From: Candidatus Melainabacteria bacterium
Lineage (GTDB): Bacteria > Cyanobacteriota > Vampirovibrionia > Obscuribacterales > Obscuribacteraceae
NCBI GenBank assembly: GCA_003242885.1
Contig: QKMZ01000006.1
Coordinates: 1,295,563 to 1,359,562, forward strand
Reading direction: 5' to 3'
Length of the DNA: 64,000 nucleotides
Shown: positions 43,321-52,037 of the stretch, piece after piece
How positions within the stretch are numbered: the first letter of the stretch is position 1
Layout of the letters: each line of letters starts with the position of its first letter
Notes under the pieces: model-generated
What the model saw: the letters and a program-made list of their open reading frames with translations, nothing else
Told to the model about the DNA's origin: nothing
Database searches by the model: none
Translations under genes and position numbers: made by a program

Positions 43321-45258
43321 ATGACATCCGATAAAAACACAAAATCCGACGTAAGCTTTGCCGAAACCGCGCTCAGACTGAGCGGTAAGACCGAAGAAGA
43401 GTCTCGCCGTACAGGTGCGGTCGACCGTGCCGACGATGAAGTCGAATCGCTTTTCGCCGAAGAATACAAAACCTCAAATAGTCCGATTCACAAGGCAGTT
43501 TGGGATGACAAAATCCCTTTCGAGCTTTTCAGAGCCGAAAAGGTGCCTCAAGACAAGCTCAATCTGCAGTCCATGCAGAAATCCATTGAAGTTCTAAAGA
43601 AGCACAAACGCGAGAACACCATGTACGGTCCGGATGGAAAGATTCCGGAGAATGTCCTTGGCGATCTCGCTGATGCCGGCTACTGGGGAATGCTCATCGA
43701 CAAGAAATATGGCGGTGAGGGTTGCTCGGTCCAGCAGTTCATGACCTTCCTCAGCAAAATTGCCACCATCGAGCCGACTGCGGCCGGTCTGGCCTCGGTA
43801 CATGGATGTATCGGCGCTGTCGACCCGGTAAGAAGCTTCGGCAACGAAGAGCAGAAGAAGCAATTTCTTCCCAAACTGGCCAGCGGGCAGGCTTTATCAG
43901 CATTCGCGTTGACAGAGCCGGGTGCAGGCTCCGACCTTACTGCTCTGAAGACTACCGCCACTTTGTCTGGGGACAAATGGCTCATTAACGGTGAAAAGCT
44001 CTTTATCACCAACGCCATTCCTGGTCGCACCATCGGTATCGTGTGCCTCATAGACGGCAAGCCGGCAGCCATAATTGCTGATTTGCCTAAGACGGAAACT
44101 GAGAATTTCAAGATCGTTAAATACGGCTTGCACGCTCTCAAGCACGCATACAACCAAGGCCTGGTCTTCAAGGATTTCGCGGTCCCGAAAGAAAACCTTC
44201 TAGCCCCTCCTCTTGGTGATGGTCTGACTGTTGCCTATCACGGACTCAACCTGGGTCGGTTGGCCCTTTGCGCTACGGCGTCGGGCGTTATGCGCTTGAT
44301 GTTGGCAAACATGCTGCCATGGGCTCATTTCCGTGAAACATACGGTCATGCCATTGAGACGAGAGAACTGGTAAAGCGCAGAATCGCTCGCGCCGCTGCT
44401 CTCATTATTGGCACAGAGGCGCTTTACAGCTGGGGTTCGTGGCTTCTTGATCAAGGCTATCGTGGCGAATTGGAGTGCATTATCGCTAAGATCTTTGGAA
44501 GTGAAGCGGAGAAAGAATGTGCCATCGAGCTTTTCATGAAGACGCATGGCGGACGTTCATTCGTGCATGGTCACCTCTTCGGAGACAATGTCCACGATTT
44601 CTTGGCGCCTTGCATTTACGAAGGCGAGGGCGAGATGCTGGGAATGGCGTTCTTCAAATCGCTGGCTAAAAACCATGGTCAAAAATTCATGGAGCCGGTC
44701 GGCAAGGCGCTTCAAAGAGAAGGCCTCAAAGGACTCAATCCAATGGATCCGAGTCACGTTTGGAAACTGCGCAACGAGATTTTCCCTTACGCCTTCTGGA
44801 GACTCGGCAAGCAATTTGCTGCGCCGGATACTTATGAAGGCTCGAATATGGGCGCTGCACTAAAGGGACACGTCGATTATGCGATCGAAGTTCTCGAGCA
44901 GTCACCAATCGAGTTGAGCGATGCTATGACCAAACACCAGCTTAAGCTGGCTGATAGACAGTGCCGCATCGCTGAGATGTCGCAGCGCATTCAAGACGCA
45001 ATCACAATGATGGTTACCTGCTTCTGGGCTCACCAGCAGGAAAACCTGGTAGTAGAGATGTCGGCAGACATCCTCTGCCAAGATCTGCGCCGCAAGCTGT
45101 CCGGTGAAAGACCAACCGACAGTTATTTCAAAGCCTGTTCAAAACTTGCCGACATGATCATTGAAGGCGGTTTCCCAGGTCTGAATGAAATTGATCGCGC
45201 CGATATCGTCTTCCCGTACAACCGTCCGGAGAAGAAACGCGAGCCGGCAAAAGTCTAA
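43321..45258 (+). CDS. Acyl-CoA dehydrogenase (long form)
   Basis: FAD enzyme for the first step of beta-oxidation. The family signature AFALTEPGAGSDLTALKTTA is followed by LINGEKLFITNA. The catalytic-base region is YEGEGEMLGMAFFKSL, preceded by MKTHGGRSFVHGHLFGDNVHDFLAPC. At 645 residues it has an extra N-terminal segment of about 100 residues and a C-terminal extension of about 200 beyond the 380-residue core, as in very-long-chain and FadE-like dehydrogenases, suggesting long-chain substrates. The SD is weak (AGG about 11 nt upstream). A good terminator follows. It goes with the acyl-CoA ligase and CoA-transferase in the first 10 kb. Confidence 0.9.
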   Translation: MTSDKNTKSDVSFAETALRLSGKTEEESRRTGAVDRADDEVESLFAEEYKTSNSPIHKAVWDDKIPFELFRAEKVPQDKLNLQSMQKSIEVLKKHKRENTMYGPDGKIPENVLGDLADAGYWGMLIDKKYGGEGCSVQQFMTFLSKIATIEPTAAGLASVHGCIGAVDPVRSFGNEEQKKQFLPKLASGQALSAFALTEPGAGSDLTALKTTATLSGDKWLINGEKLFITNAIPGRTIGIVCLIDGKPAAIIADLPKTETENFKIVKYGLHALKHAYNQGLVFKDFAVPKENLLAPPLGDGLTVAYHGLNLGRLALCATASGVMRLMLANMLPWAHFRETYGHAIETRELVKRRIARAAALIIGTEALYSWGSWLLDQGYRGELECIIAKIFGSEAEKECAIELFMKTHGGRSFVHGHLFGDNVHDFLAPCIYEGEGEMLGMAFFKSLAKNHGQKFMEPVGKALQREGLKGLNPMDPSHVWKLRNEIFPYAFWRLGKQFAAPDTYEGSNMGAALKGHVDYAIEVLEQSPIELSDAMTKHQLKLADRQCRIAEMSQRIQDAITMMVTCFWAHQQENLVVEMSADILCQDLRRKLSGERPTDSYFKACSKLADMIIEGGFPGLNEIDRADIVFPYNRPEKKREPAKV

Positions 45259-45298
45259 AGGCTTAAAAGTAACCGGCAGCCACACATGGCTTCTTGAA

Positions 45299-45331
45299 AG
45301 GGCGACGCTTAATGCGCCGCCCTCACTTTTT
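45299..45331 (+). terminator. Rho-independent terminator after acyl-CoA dehydrogenase
   Basis: AGGGCGACGC (45299-45308) pairs with GCGCCGCCCT (45314-45323), one A-C mismatch and TTAAT loop, followed by CACTTTTTC. It lies 40 bp after the stop and abuts the convergent exonuclease III gene. Confidence 0.7.
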
Positions 45332-46093
45332 CTAGAATTCGATTGCGACAGGCGTATGGTCCGATGGCTTTTCCAGTTTGCGTGGAGCTTTGTCGATCCA
45401 GGCTCGTTTGAGAGTCGACTTAACCGGCTCAGTCACCCAGATATGATCGATGCGATAGCCAAGATTGCGCCGGAAAGCCGCCATTCTGTAGTCCCACCAG
45501 GTGAATTGTTTGGGTTCTTTATTCAATTCTCTAAAACTGTCATGCAGTCCCCAGTCACGAAATCTGCTGAGTGATGCTCGTTCAACCTCACTTACCATGA
45601 TGGTGCCGCGGGTTTCAATCGGGTCATAAACATCTTCATCAGCTGGCGCTATATTGAAATCGCCAAGCAGACAGATGGGCTTTGTTTTAGAAAACGTATT
45701 GATGTGCTCGTGCAAGTGGTCGAGCCATGACAGCTTGTATTCATACTTTTGCGAACCAACCTCTTGTCCGTTTGGTATGTAGACATTCATTATATGTACG
45801 CCGTCAATTTCGCCTTCGATCAGTCGGCATTGCTGAGGCATGCCTTGTTGAATGAGACCACGAGAGACATTCTCGATTGGTTTTTTTGAAATGATGGCCA
45901 CACCGTTGTAAGTTTTCTCTCCGTAAAACTCGACCATATAGCCGAGTTCGGCAAAAGCTGCCTTAGGAAACTTCTCGTCGATGAGTTTTGTTTCCTGTAT
46001 CGCCAGCACATCTGGCTGGGCGGTTTTCAGCCAGTCCAGAACGTGTGGAAGGCGGACATTGAGCGAGTTGACATTCCAGGTTGCCAGAATCAT
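45332..46093 (-). CDS. xthA: Exodeoxyribonuclease III
   Basis: AP endonuclease and 3'-5' exonuclease of base-excision repair. Motifs: ILATWNVNSLNVRL at the N-terminus, AIQETKL with the metal-binding Glu, VYIPNGQEVGSQKYEYKL, LLGDFNIAPADEDVYDP, RIDHIWVTEP and KPSDHTPVAIEF with the catalytic Asp-His. 253 residues is typical. The ATG at 46093 has AAGGAG 7 nt upstream; the frame eight codons further up is rejected for that reason. Confidence 0.95.
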   Translation of the reverse strand: MILATWNVNSLNVRLPHVLDWLKTAQPDVLAIQETKLIDEKFPKAAFAELGYMVEFYGEKTYNGVAIISKKPIENVSRGLIQQGMPQQCRLIEGEIDGVHIMNVYIPNGQEVGSQKYEYKLSWLDHLHEHINTFSKTKPICLLGDFNIAPADEDVYDPIETRGTIMVSEVERASLSRFRDWGLHDSFRELNKEPKQFTWWDYRMAAFRRNLGYRIDHIWVTEPVKSTLKRAWIDKAPRKLEKPSDHTPVAIEF

Positions 46094-47128
46094 GGGGCTC
46101 TCCTTTGCCGCAGTCATTCATTTATATAGATAAGGAATTGTACTCTTCGCAATTCATTGCCGTCAGATCTCTTTGATACACGTGCGAATGTGAGCGCGCG
46201 AAAATAATGAGTGGCAAACCTAGCCAAATGGCGTTGTTGCAAGATCTCTAAAACCAGATAGCCTGTAGAAAACTCCTCGGTCTATGACCAGTCAACCAAC
46301 GGAAGAAACTGTGCGGTATCACATTTGGTATCGGCTCTTTTAAGAGTCCTTCCCCGCGCAGTTTACACGCAGTATGTCACTCCATGACAGTGAATGGCAG
46401 TGTTTATGCGCTTCTCCATATGTGTTACGCAGCTAATGAAGCGCCTTAGACTTAATACCGTTGGCGTAGAGAAATTATGCAGAAAAACGAAAGATGTTGT
46501 CTTGGCGTTACTGCTTTTCAATGCGCGAACCGTTGAGACCGTTTGGGCCTATCAATGGAAAGCCACATATGATGCGGTTTATGCCCTTTTGAATATCTAC
46601 GGAACCACACGTAGTACGCAGGCTGGACATACCACCGAGTCGTCGGGCAGAAACGCGCATACAAGGCGGTTTTCACGCAATATGATCAATTGCAAATCCG
46701 AAAGAACCACTCCTGCATATCCACAAGCCCGTCTATCAGCTGTTTTCAGGCAGAAGCGTCAAAAACTCGCTAACACGAGGATATTCATCTGGCAAGGGGG
46801 GAGATATGTCCGAAGGGCATCTTTTTGTGTATATAAAACCCGCATGGAAACAGGGCTTCGAGGAAGGAGTCTTGTTGTGTCAGGCTTTCAGACTTTCAGA
46901 AAAACACTTAAGCTGTATTGGAAGCAAATTGCGTATTTATGCCCCTTTCAGACCTTTACGATATTCGTTTTGGTGTGTAAAGTTGATACTCATCGAGGGT
47001 GGTTGATGAATCCCCCACCAATGCGAAGCGCGGTCAAAATACATTAAGCACCGTGTAACAGGGACCATTGATGATAGCGGTCACAGATGGTCTCGGCGTC
47101 CACTTTTTGTCTCTGCGAGGAACTGCAA
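46094..47128. other. Gene-poor kilobase
   Basis: The longest stretch in the window with no convincing gene. On the plus strand a 217-codon frame (46394-47047) is open, but it has no SD, and its product is rich in Arg, Lys and Thr with no motif. A shorter 66-codon frame (46806-47006) does have a GGGGGGAG SD just upstream, and the two cannot both be coding. No inverted-repeat ends, transposase remnants or tRNA were seen. The last 80 bp should hold the promoter of the RHH gene. Confidence 0.5.
46806..47006 (+). CDS. Doubtful small ORF with good SD
   Basis: 66 codons beginning MSEGHLFVYIKPAWKQG, with GGGGGGAG directly upstream of the ATG. The product is hydrophobic and basic toward the C-terminus (LRYSFWCVKLILIEGG). 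No family recognised. It is listed because its SD is the best in this kilobase; coding status is unproven. Confidence 0.2.
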   Translation: MSEGHLFVYIKPAWKQGFEEGVLLCQAFRLSEKHLSCIGSKLRIYAPFRPLRYSFWCVKLILIEGG

Positions 47129-47335
47129 ATGCCCAAAAAAGTACTGATTGCTCTGCCCCCAGCCATGTTGGAACAAGTAGATTTCATTGCTCAACACGAA
47201 CACCGCACTAGAAGCGATTTGATAAGAGAAGCACTCCGCCGTTATCTGGACAATTTCAGAAGACAGCAAGGCGCAGCCCACCTGGCAGTAAGCACTATGG
47301 AAGTAAACGAGCCATACGTTCCGACTCTCTCGTAG
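47129..47335 (+). CDS. Ribbon-helix-helix (CopG-type) DNA-binding protein
   Basis: 68 residues. PKKVLIALPPAMLEQVDFIAQHEHRTRSDLIREALRRYLDN is a full RHH motif: a beta strand then two helices, binding DNA as a dimer. The last 25 residues are unstructured. The ATG has GAGG 8 nt upstream; a frame 14 codons longer is rejected on SD position. RHH proteins of this size are often antitoxins or metal/plasmid-copy regulators. No toxin-like gene follows; the next gene is 300 bp away and of a different type, so a solitary regulator is more likely. Confidence 0.8.
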   Translation: MPKKVLIALPPAMLEQVDFIAQHEHRTRSDLIREALRRYLDNFRRQQGAAHLAVSTMEVNEPYVPTLS

Positions 47336-47467
47336 GAATCTCCTTTTTAGCTGGTTGAATTGACTGGTTAAACGCCCTACCCTCTTGAGACTTCGCAAAA
47401 TTGGCACCATTCTAGGAAGACGACGCAACTACCGACAGTGGCAGCCATAACCAAGAGATAGCGCACA

Positions 47468-47523
47468 AAACTTTTAAACGAATAAGCCGTCGCAGATGCA
47501 ACCCCTGCGGCGGCTAAAAGTTT
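47468..47523 (+). terminator. Two-part stem structure downstream of the RHH gene
   Basis: An inner stem AGCCGTCGCAG/CTGCGGCGGCT (47485-47495 with 47505-47515, one G-U) is capped by a 9-nt loop. It is extended by an outer stem AAACTTTT/AAAAGTTT (47468-47475 with 47516-47523), with a 9-nt bulge on the left only. Poly-T on the right is weak. It could be a terminator or a structured RNA. Confidence 0.35.
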
Positions 47524-47634
47524 CTAAGCCCTTTTGAACCGAGTCCCAGCCTGTGCGGCTCTTTAGGATTAAGCCAGTCAATGTTATAGACTAATCACCA
47601 TCCCTCGGGAAACACCTTCAGAAAAGAGGAGAGC

Positions 47635-48048
47635 ATGGAAGAGACCAAAATCGAAATTTCGCCTGCCCTGAGGGCAGCAGGCGCGCTCTCAGAATGTCTT
47701 ACGAGTCTTACTTCTGCAGCAGCAAAACTCTCGGAAAAACGTGCAACGCTCGAAGAGAAGATGATCAAGAGATACTTTCACGATCTTGCTCGCGAAATTT
47801 CCGATGCCTCGTCACTCATACACCAAAGACTTTCTGACGGGAAACTGTCATGGTCCAGCGAAAACCATGAAGCAGCAATGCAGTTGACGACAGCGATACA
47901 AGACCGTTTGCAAGAGTTTCACAAAGCAATTGATTATGATTGGAACTACCTCGAGCAGTATTTCGAACACGGTTTTTACTTGGAGCTTACTGAGAATTCG
48001 CATCTTTTAGAAAAGATTCGCGAATTCGTCAGCAAATTAAAATCCTGA
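47635..48048 (+). CDS. Small helical protein, unknown function
   Basis: 137 residues, no signal peptide. It is almost entirely helical and charged (SEKRATLEEKMIKRYFHDLAREISDASSL, then AIQDRLQEFHKAIDYDWNYLEQYFEHGF). A strong SD (AGAGGAG, 3 nt before the ATG) supports expression. I recognise no family. Convergent with the HEAT-repeat gene. Confidence 0.55.
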   Translation: MEETKIEISPALRAAGALSECLTSLTSAAAKLSEKRATLEEKMIKRYFHDLAREISDASSLIHQRLSDGKLSWSSENHEAAMQLTTAIQDRLQEFHKAIDYDWNYLEQYFEHGFYLELTENSHLLEKIREFVSKLKS

Positions 48049-48135
48049 CCACCCCACTTGAAAGCCGCATGTTAAGCCAATCTAAATCACCGCATGATTG
48101 TAGTAGCGGCAACAAGAAAAGCTTTCTGTAATAAG

Positions 48136-48657
48136 TCAGACGACGAATTCGCCTATATTGCGCAACGCCTTTTGAGCTTTGAAGCGCACTTCAACATCGC
48201 TGTCTTGAGTAGCTTCTTTAAGCGCGTCAATAACAGATGCGTCTTTCGTAACAGAACGTTTTAGAATTTTTCCCAACGCTTTTGCGCTGGCTTTGCGCAC
48301 TTCTACAGACTCGTCTTTCAGACCCTTAGAAACGATGCCACCTACATGTGCTGGCAGCTTCGACATCTTTTCCACCGCGCGAATCGATTCCATTCTTACC
48401 CATTCGTCTTTGGAATCTACCAAGCCAAGAATCGCCGGAAGATGCGATTTGGCAACACCTGGGCGCTCTTGAAACCAGCGCAGTGCCGCCAGCTTGACGT
48501 ACACGCTTTTGTGTCCGAGTGCATTGCCAAAGTTTTTTGCACTCATACCTTCGAGCTCTTCAGGCAATCCTAATTTCAGACTGCGTGGCTCAAAGCCGGG
48601 ATAATCAAGTTGAACGATCAGTTCTTCAACAACGTCGGCCAGCCTGTCGACATTCAT
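48136..48657 (-). CDS. HEAT-repeat protein
   Basis: 173 residues, no signal peptide. Four HEAT units are visible: SVYVKLAALRWFQERP, EWVRMESIRAVEKMSKLP, VEVRKASAKALGKILK and VEVRFKAQKALRNIGEF. An alpha-solenoid of this type binds proteins. It starts 5 bp after the stop of the upstream secreted protein gene, so the two share a transcript; the partner could be cytoplasmic. Function otherwise unknown. Confidence 0.75.
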   Translation of the reverse strand: MNVDRLADVVEELIVQLDYPGFEPRSLKLGLPEELEGMSAKNFGNALGHKSVYVKLAALRWFQERPGVAKSHLPAILGLVDSKDEWVRMESIRAVEKMSKLPAHVGGIVSKGLKDESVEVRKASAKALGKILKRSVTKDASVIDALKEATQDSDVEVRFKAQKALRNIGEFVV

Positions 48658-48662
48658 ATTTT

Positions 48663-49940
48663 TTATTGCCCACCAAACATTTTTTGCAAGTCCTGTAGTT
48701 GCTGCAGAGGGTTAGCTCCGCCGCCACCACCCATTCCTGGAATCTGCATTCCGCCACTGCCGCCCATCATTTGCTGCAAGGCTGAGTAGGGATTGCTGAA
48801 ATCCTGCTGTACTGCGCCCTTGTTGACATATCCGTAGAAGACGAATTTGCGTAAGAAGCGTCTGGACATATCGTAAGACACTACGGCGACTTCTACATAC
48901 ATCTGGCTGGAGCCACGTTGCGTAAATCTAAAGACGTTTTCGTTATAAGTGCTGTACGTCTTTCCCGACTTAGTCCTCGAATTTTCCTGAGTAATCATTT
49001 GCTGTTCCATAATTCCAGGACTCAGCTGCTTGATGCGATTACTCAACAATCTGATGGCGATTGAATTTCCTGAAACTCCAGGAGTAGACGCATCAGATTG
49101 GAAGTCGCCAAAACGCATGGCAATCGGAACCTTCATGCTGCTCATCATCGACTGCATCATCCCTGCCATAGCACCATTAGCCATTCCAGCACCGCCTTGC
49201 TGGGCGAGAGCCTGGAAAGAATTGGTCTGATTTGCCGGCACCATAAACGTGATGGTGACAGGAGATCCGGTCACATTTCCACGCGCATCTTGATTGAAAT
49301 TGAAATTGACTGTCCCTTGCGAACCAGGTCTGACGAGGCTCGCGACTTTCCTAGACTCTTCAGGATCGAGTTGATAATTGAGCGGTGTAATCACAAGCTG
49401 TCCGAGTGTGAGCGTTCCGCCCCAGGTGCCGCGAAAATCGACTGGATACGATCTCTCGACTGTTCCAGCTAGAGTACCCGTAGAAGCTTGTCCCTTCAGC
49501 AAACCAGATTGATCCATCTTCGGTGTGAGCGCTTTCAACACGATAGGAAAAGTGGGAGCCGTTTTACCCGCGATCTCTTCTAAACGCCCGAACAGCATCA
49601 CCGGCTTTTTGGGAGCCGCCTTAGGTGCCTCAACCGGCTTCTCTTCTTGTAATCCAGCACGTGGATGTTCTATATGAGCAGAAGTCGCTTCCGGCTTGGG
49701 CTCAACCTTTATTTCTGCTTTCGCCGAATCGACATTGGGTGTTTCGCTCTGAGCAGGTGCTTCCGGCTGAGGTTTTACTGTGGTATCTGCCGGAGTGCTT
49801 CCTTCAACTTGTCCGGTTATTGCATCAGGCAGCCCTTGTGCCTGCGCTGCAAATGGAAAGCTTTGTGCGCAAAAAATCAATGTCGTTGCGCTCATTGCAA
49901 AGAATTTTTGACGTGTCCTGCTTTTAAATTTGCTAACCAT
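48663..49940 (-). CDS. Secreted protein with Pro/Glu-rich linker and Gly-rich tail, unknown function
   Basis: A signal peptide (to about residue 34, cleavage near AQAQ) precedes a Pro/Glu/Ala-rich linker (about 45-110). A folded domain follows (about 115-385) with beta-rich segments such as YPVDFRGTWGGTLTLGQLVITPLNYQ and SSQMYVEVAVVSYDMSRRFLRKF. The last 40 residues are Gly/Met-rich and end QQLQDLQKMFGGQ. The ATG has AGGTGA 4 nt upstream. No family recognised. It is the first gene of a pair with the HEAT-repeat protein. Acid/proline linkers of this type are common in proteins that span the envelope. Confidence 0.65.
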   Translation of the reverse strand: MVSKFKSRTRQKFFAMSATTLIFCAQSFPFAAQAQGLPDAITGQVEGSTPADTTVKPQPEAPAQSETPNVDSAKAEIKVEPKPEATSAHIEHPRAGLQEEKPVEAPKAAPKKPVMLFGRLEEIAGKTAPTFPIVLKALTPKMDQSGLLKGQASTGTLAGTVERSYPVDFRGTWGGTLTLGQLVITPLNYQLDPEESRKVASLVRPGSQGTVNFNFNQDARGNVTGSPVTITFMVPANQTNSFQALAQQGGAGMANGAMAGMMQSMMSSMKVPIAMRFGDFQSDASTPGVSGNSIAIRLLSNRIKQLSPGIMEQQMITQENSRTKSGKTYSTYNENVFRFTQRGSSQMYVEVAVVSYDMSRRFLRKFVFYGYVNKGAVQQDFSNPYSALQQMMGGSGGMQIPGMGGGGGANPLQQLQDLQKMFGGQ

Positions 49941-50133
49941 TTATTCACCTGGTTCGGATCTAGGACTTGATACCACCGGCGGTATCAGCTGCGAAATATC
50001 CCGGAAGCGGGCAGTAGTGACCCATTTCGGAATCCGTTCGATAACCCTTTAGCTAATATACAGTAATATCTGGATAATCGGCAGATCCTGCTCGAATCTG
50101 ATTTGAAAAGAGGAATTCCCACGGGGCACGATA

Positions 50134-50640
50134 TTGAAGGATTTCAACACCAGAATTCTCATCGTTATGGGCGTTTCCGGCTCGGGTAAAACCACTGTCG
50201 GCAAATTACTGGCTGCGGCGCTCGGCTGGTCTTTCATCGAGGGAGACCAGTTTCACTCAGAGTCCAATGTCGACAAAATGGCAAAAGGCATACCGCTGAC
50301 TGATGACGACAGAGAAGGCTGGTTAGATTCATTACGGACTGAAATAGCAAACCACTTATCTGCGGGAAAGTCCGCAGTTCTGGCGTGTTCAGCGCTCAAG
50401 CACAGCTACAGAGAGAAGTTGAGAGTCGACGAGCGAATTCAATTCGTAGTTTTGAATATACCTTTCGCAACAGCAAAGGAAAGACTGACAAATCGCAAAG
50501 GGCATTTCATGCCAGCCAGTCTATTGAAGAGTCAGTTCGAGACATTACAGCAGCCGCAAGGTGATGATTCCATCAACGTTGATGCACAGCAGACTCCTGA
50601 TCAGATTGTGAAGGAAGTTGTAGCTCAACTTCGAAATTGA
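50134..50640 (+). CDS. gntK: Gluconokinase
   Basis: Phosphorylates gluconate to 6-phosphogluconate. The P-loop is GVSGSGKTT near the N-terminus. The gluconokinase signature GDQFHSESNVDKMAKGIPLTDDDREGWL-type stretch follows, then ACSALKHSYREKLR and the C-terminal F-E-x-L-Q-x-P motif. 168 residues is normal. The TTG start has GGGG 7 nt upstream. No gluconate transporter or Entner-Doudoroff gene is adjacent. It converges on the AmpG-like transporter. Confidence 0.9.
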   Translation: MKDFNTRILIVMGVSGSGKTTVGKLLAAALGWSFIEGDQFHSESNVDKMAKGIPLTDDDREGWLDSLRTEIANHLSAGKSAVLACSALKHSYREKLRVDERIQFVVLNIPFATAKERLTNRKGHFMPASLLKSQFETLQQPQGDDSINVDAQQTPDQIVKEVVAQLRN

Positions 50641-50687
50641 TTTTCGGCAGCAATGCGTAAGCTAATGACCTTATAGCTGAGAGCTTC

Positions 50688-52037
50688 TTATGCAGCCATT
50701 TTTTCTTCGCTGGATTTAATTGGCAAAAAGAAGATTGTGATGATCCCAGGAATCGAAGTTAGAAAACTAACCAGGAAAAAGTTCGGATAACCCAACCACG
50801 TAGTCATATAACCGCTTATATAGCCAGGAACAATCAGACCAAGAGCCATTATCGCCGTGGCAATTGCATAGTGTGCAGCCTTATACTCTGGCTTCACGAC
50901 TGAAAGAAGAAAGACAGTATAAGCTGCAGTACCTAAGCCGTAAGAGAATTGTTCGAATGAGTTGGCTGCATAAATCCAGGCATGATCCTGAGGTTTGAAA
51001 TAGGCGAGCGCCCAATATAAAGGTATGGCTCCGCTTTGAATAAGGGCGGTCGGCATCAATACCTTTTTCAGACCAAACTTAGCTACCAGATAACCGCCAA
51101 GCAAGCCGCCCAACAATAAGAAGATCGGACCAACCGTTCCATATATAAGTCCGACGTCTTGGGTTGAAATGGCAAGTCCGCCATTCGACTTTCCATCGAG
51201 AAGAAAAGGCATCGTCATTTTCAGCATCAGCGCATCGCCGAATCTGAATATAAATATGTACAAGCAAATGACTGCAATTCGATCCTGGTCAACAAAAGTC
51301 TTGACCACGCTGCCAAAGCGTTTCAAACCTTGCACAAGATGAACTTTCTCACCTGTTGGCTTTTCCGGTGTTTCGGGACTTTCTATTTTCGGCAGTATAA
51401 ATAGATGCAAAATGCCGAAAGAGAAAAAGAGCGCACAGCAAACGAAGAACGATGTAGCCCAGCCAGATGAATAGTTGATCTTACCGGATGAAACGGCAAT
51501 GAAACCGGCAAGCATAACGAGCGGTCCTTGTCCCACCAATACAGCAATTTTGTAGATTGCATTTCTCACACCTACATAGACAGCCTGCTGCTGTTTGTTC
51601 AAAACGTCCATGTAGTAGCCATCGATGGCAACATCTTGAGTGGCAGAAGCCAGCGCAATCAAAGCCAAGGCACCCACTGACAAAGAAACGTTGTCCGGCA
51701 GGAAAGCGGATCCAGCTAAGAGCGCGCACATTGCCGACAGCACCAGCTGTGCTACCACAATCCATCCGCGTCTGGTTCCATAAATATCAATAAGCGGAGC
51801 CCAGATGAATTTCAGCGTCCAGGCAAAGGAAAGCACGCTTGTCACTGCACCAATAAATTCATTGCTGGCGCCGAGATTCTTGTAGAAAACTACCGCCATC
51901 ATATTGACTATGGTGTACGGCAACCCTTCCATAAAGTATAGGGTGGGAATGAAAACAGCCGGCGGTATCTTGTATGAAGTGTGCTCGGATGCATAGGCAG
52001 CAGCCTCGCCGTTTTTTGTTTCACTCTCAATGGTCAT
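50688..52037 (-). CDS. AmpG-like MFS transporter (peptide-acetyl-CoA transporter family)
   Basis: 449 residues with about 12 helices. The opening PAVFIPTLYFMEGLPYTIVNMM and helix 2-3 segment FIWAPLIDIYGTRRGWIV, followed by ASATQDVAIDGYYMDVL, are characteristic of the PAT family, which includes AmpG muropeptide permeases and acetyl-CoA transporters. Muropeptide import would fit the D-aminoacylase and PBP1A genes in this window, but the substrate is unproven. The ATG overlaps the nominal start of the divergent S41 gene by 8 bp, which leaves no room for promoters and casts doubt on that other start. Confidence 0.8.
   Translation of the reverse strand: MTIESETKNGEAAAYASEHTSYKIPPAVFIPTLYFMEGLPYTIVNMMAVVFYKNLGASNEFIGAVTSVLSFAWTLKFIWAPLIDIYGTRRGWIVVAQLVLSAMCALLAGSAFLPDNVSLSVGALALIALASATQDVAIDGYYMDVLNKQQQAVYVGVRNAIYKIAVLVGQGPLVMLAGFIAVSSGKINYSSGWATSFFVCCALFFSFGILHLFILPKIESPETPEKPTGEKVHLVQGLKRFGSVVKTFVDQDRIAVICLYIFIFRFGDALMLKMTMPFLLDGKSNGGLAISTQDVGLIYGTVGPIFLLLGGLLGGYLVAKFGLKKVLMPTALIQSGAIPLYWALAYFKPQDHAWIYAANSFEQFSYGLGTAAYTVFLLSVVKPEYKAAHYAIATAIMALGLIVPGYISGYMTTWLGYPNFFLVSFLTSIPGIITIFFLPIKSSEEKMAA

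Noticed and set aside
46394..47047. 217-codon plus-strand frame in the gene-poor kilobase as a confident gene
   Set aside because: No SD, no motif, atypical composition. Its length is noted as a finding but not enough to annotate it as a coding sequence.
47129..48048. Toxin-antitoxin pair of the RHH protein with the helical protein at 47635
   Set aside because: The two genes are 300 bp apart with a stem structure between them, and the second product has no toxin-like features.
48120..48135. Terminator between the convergent small helical and HEAT genes
   Set aside because: GAAAGC/GCTTTC pairing spans too long a loop to be convincing.
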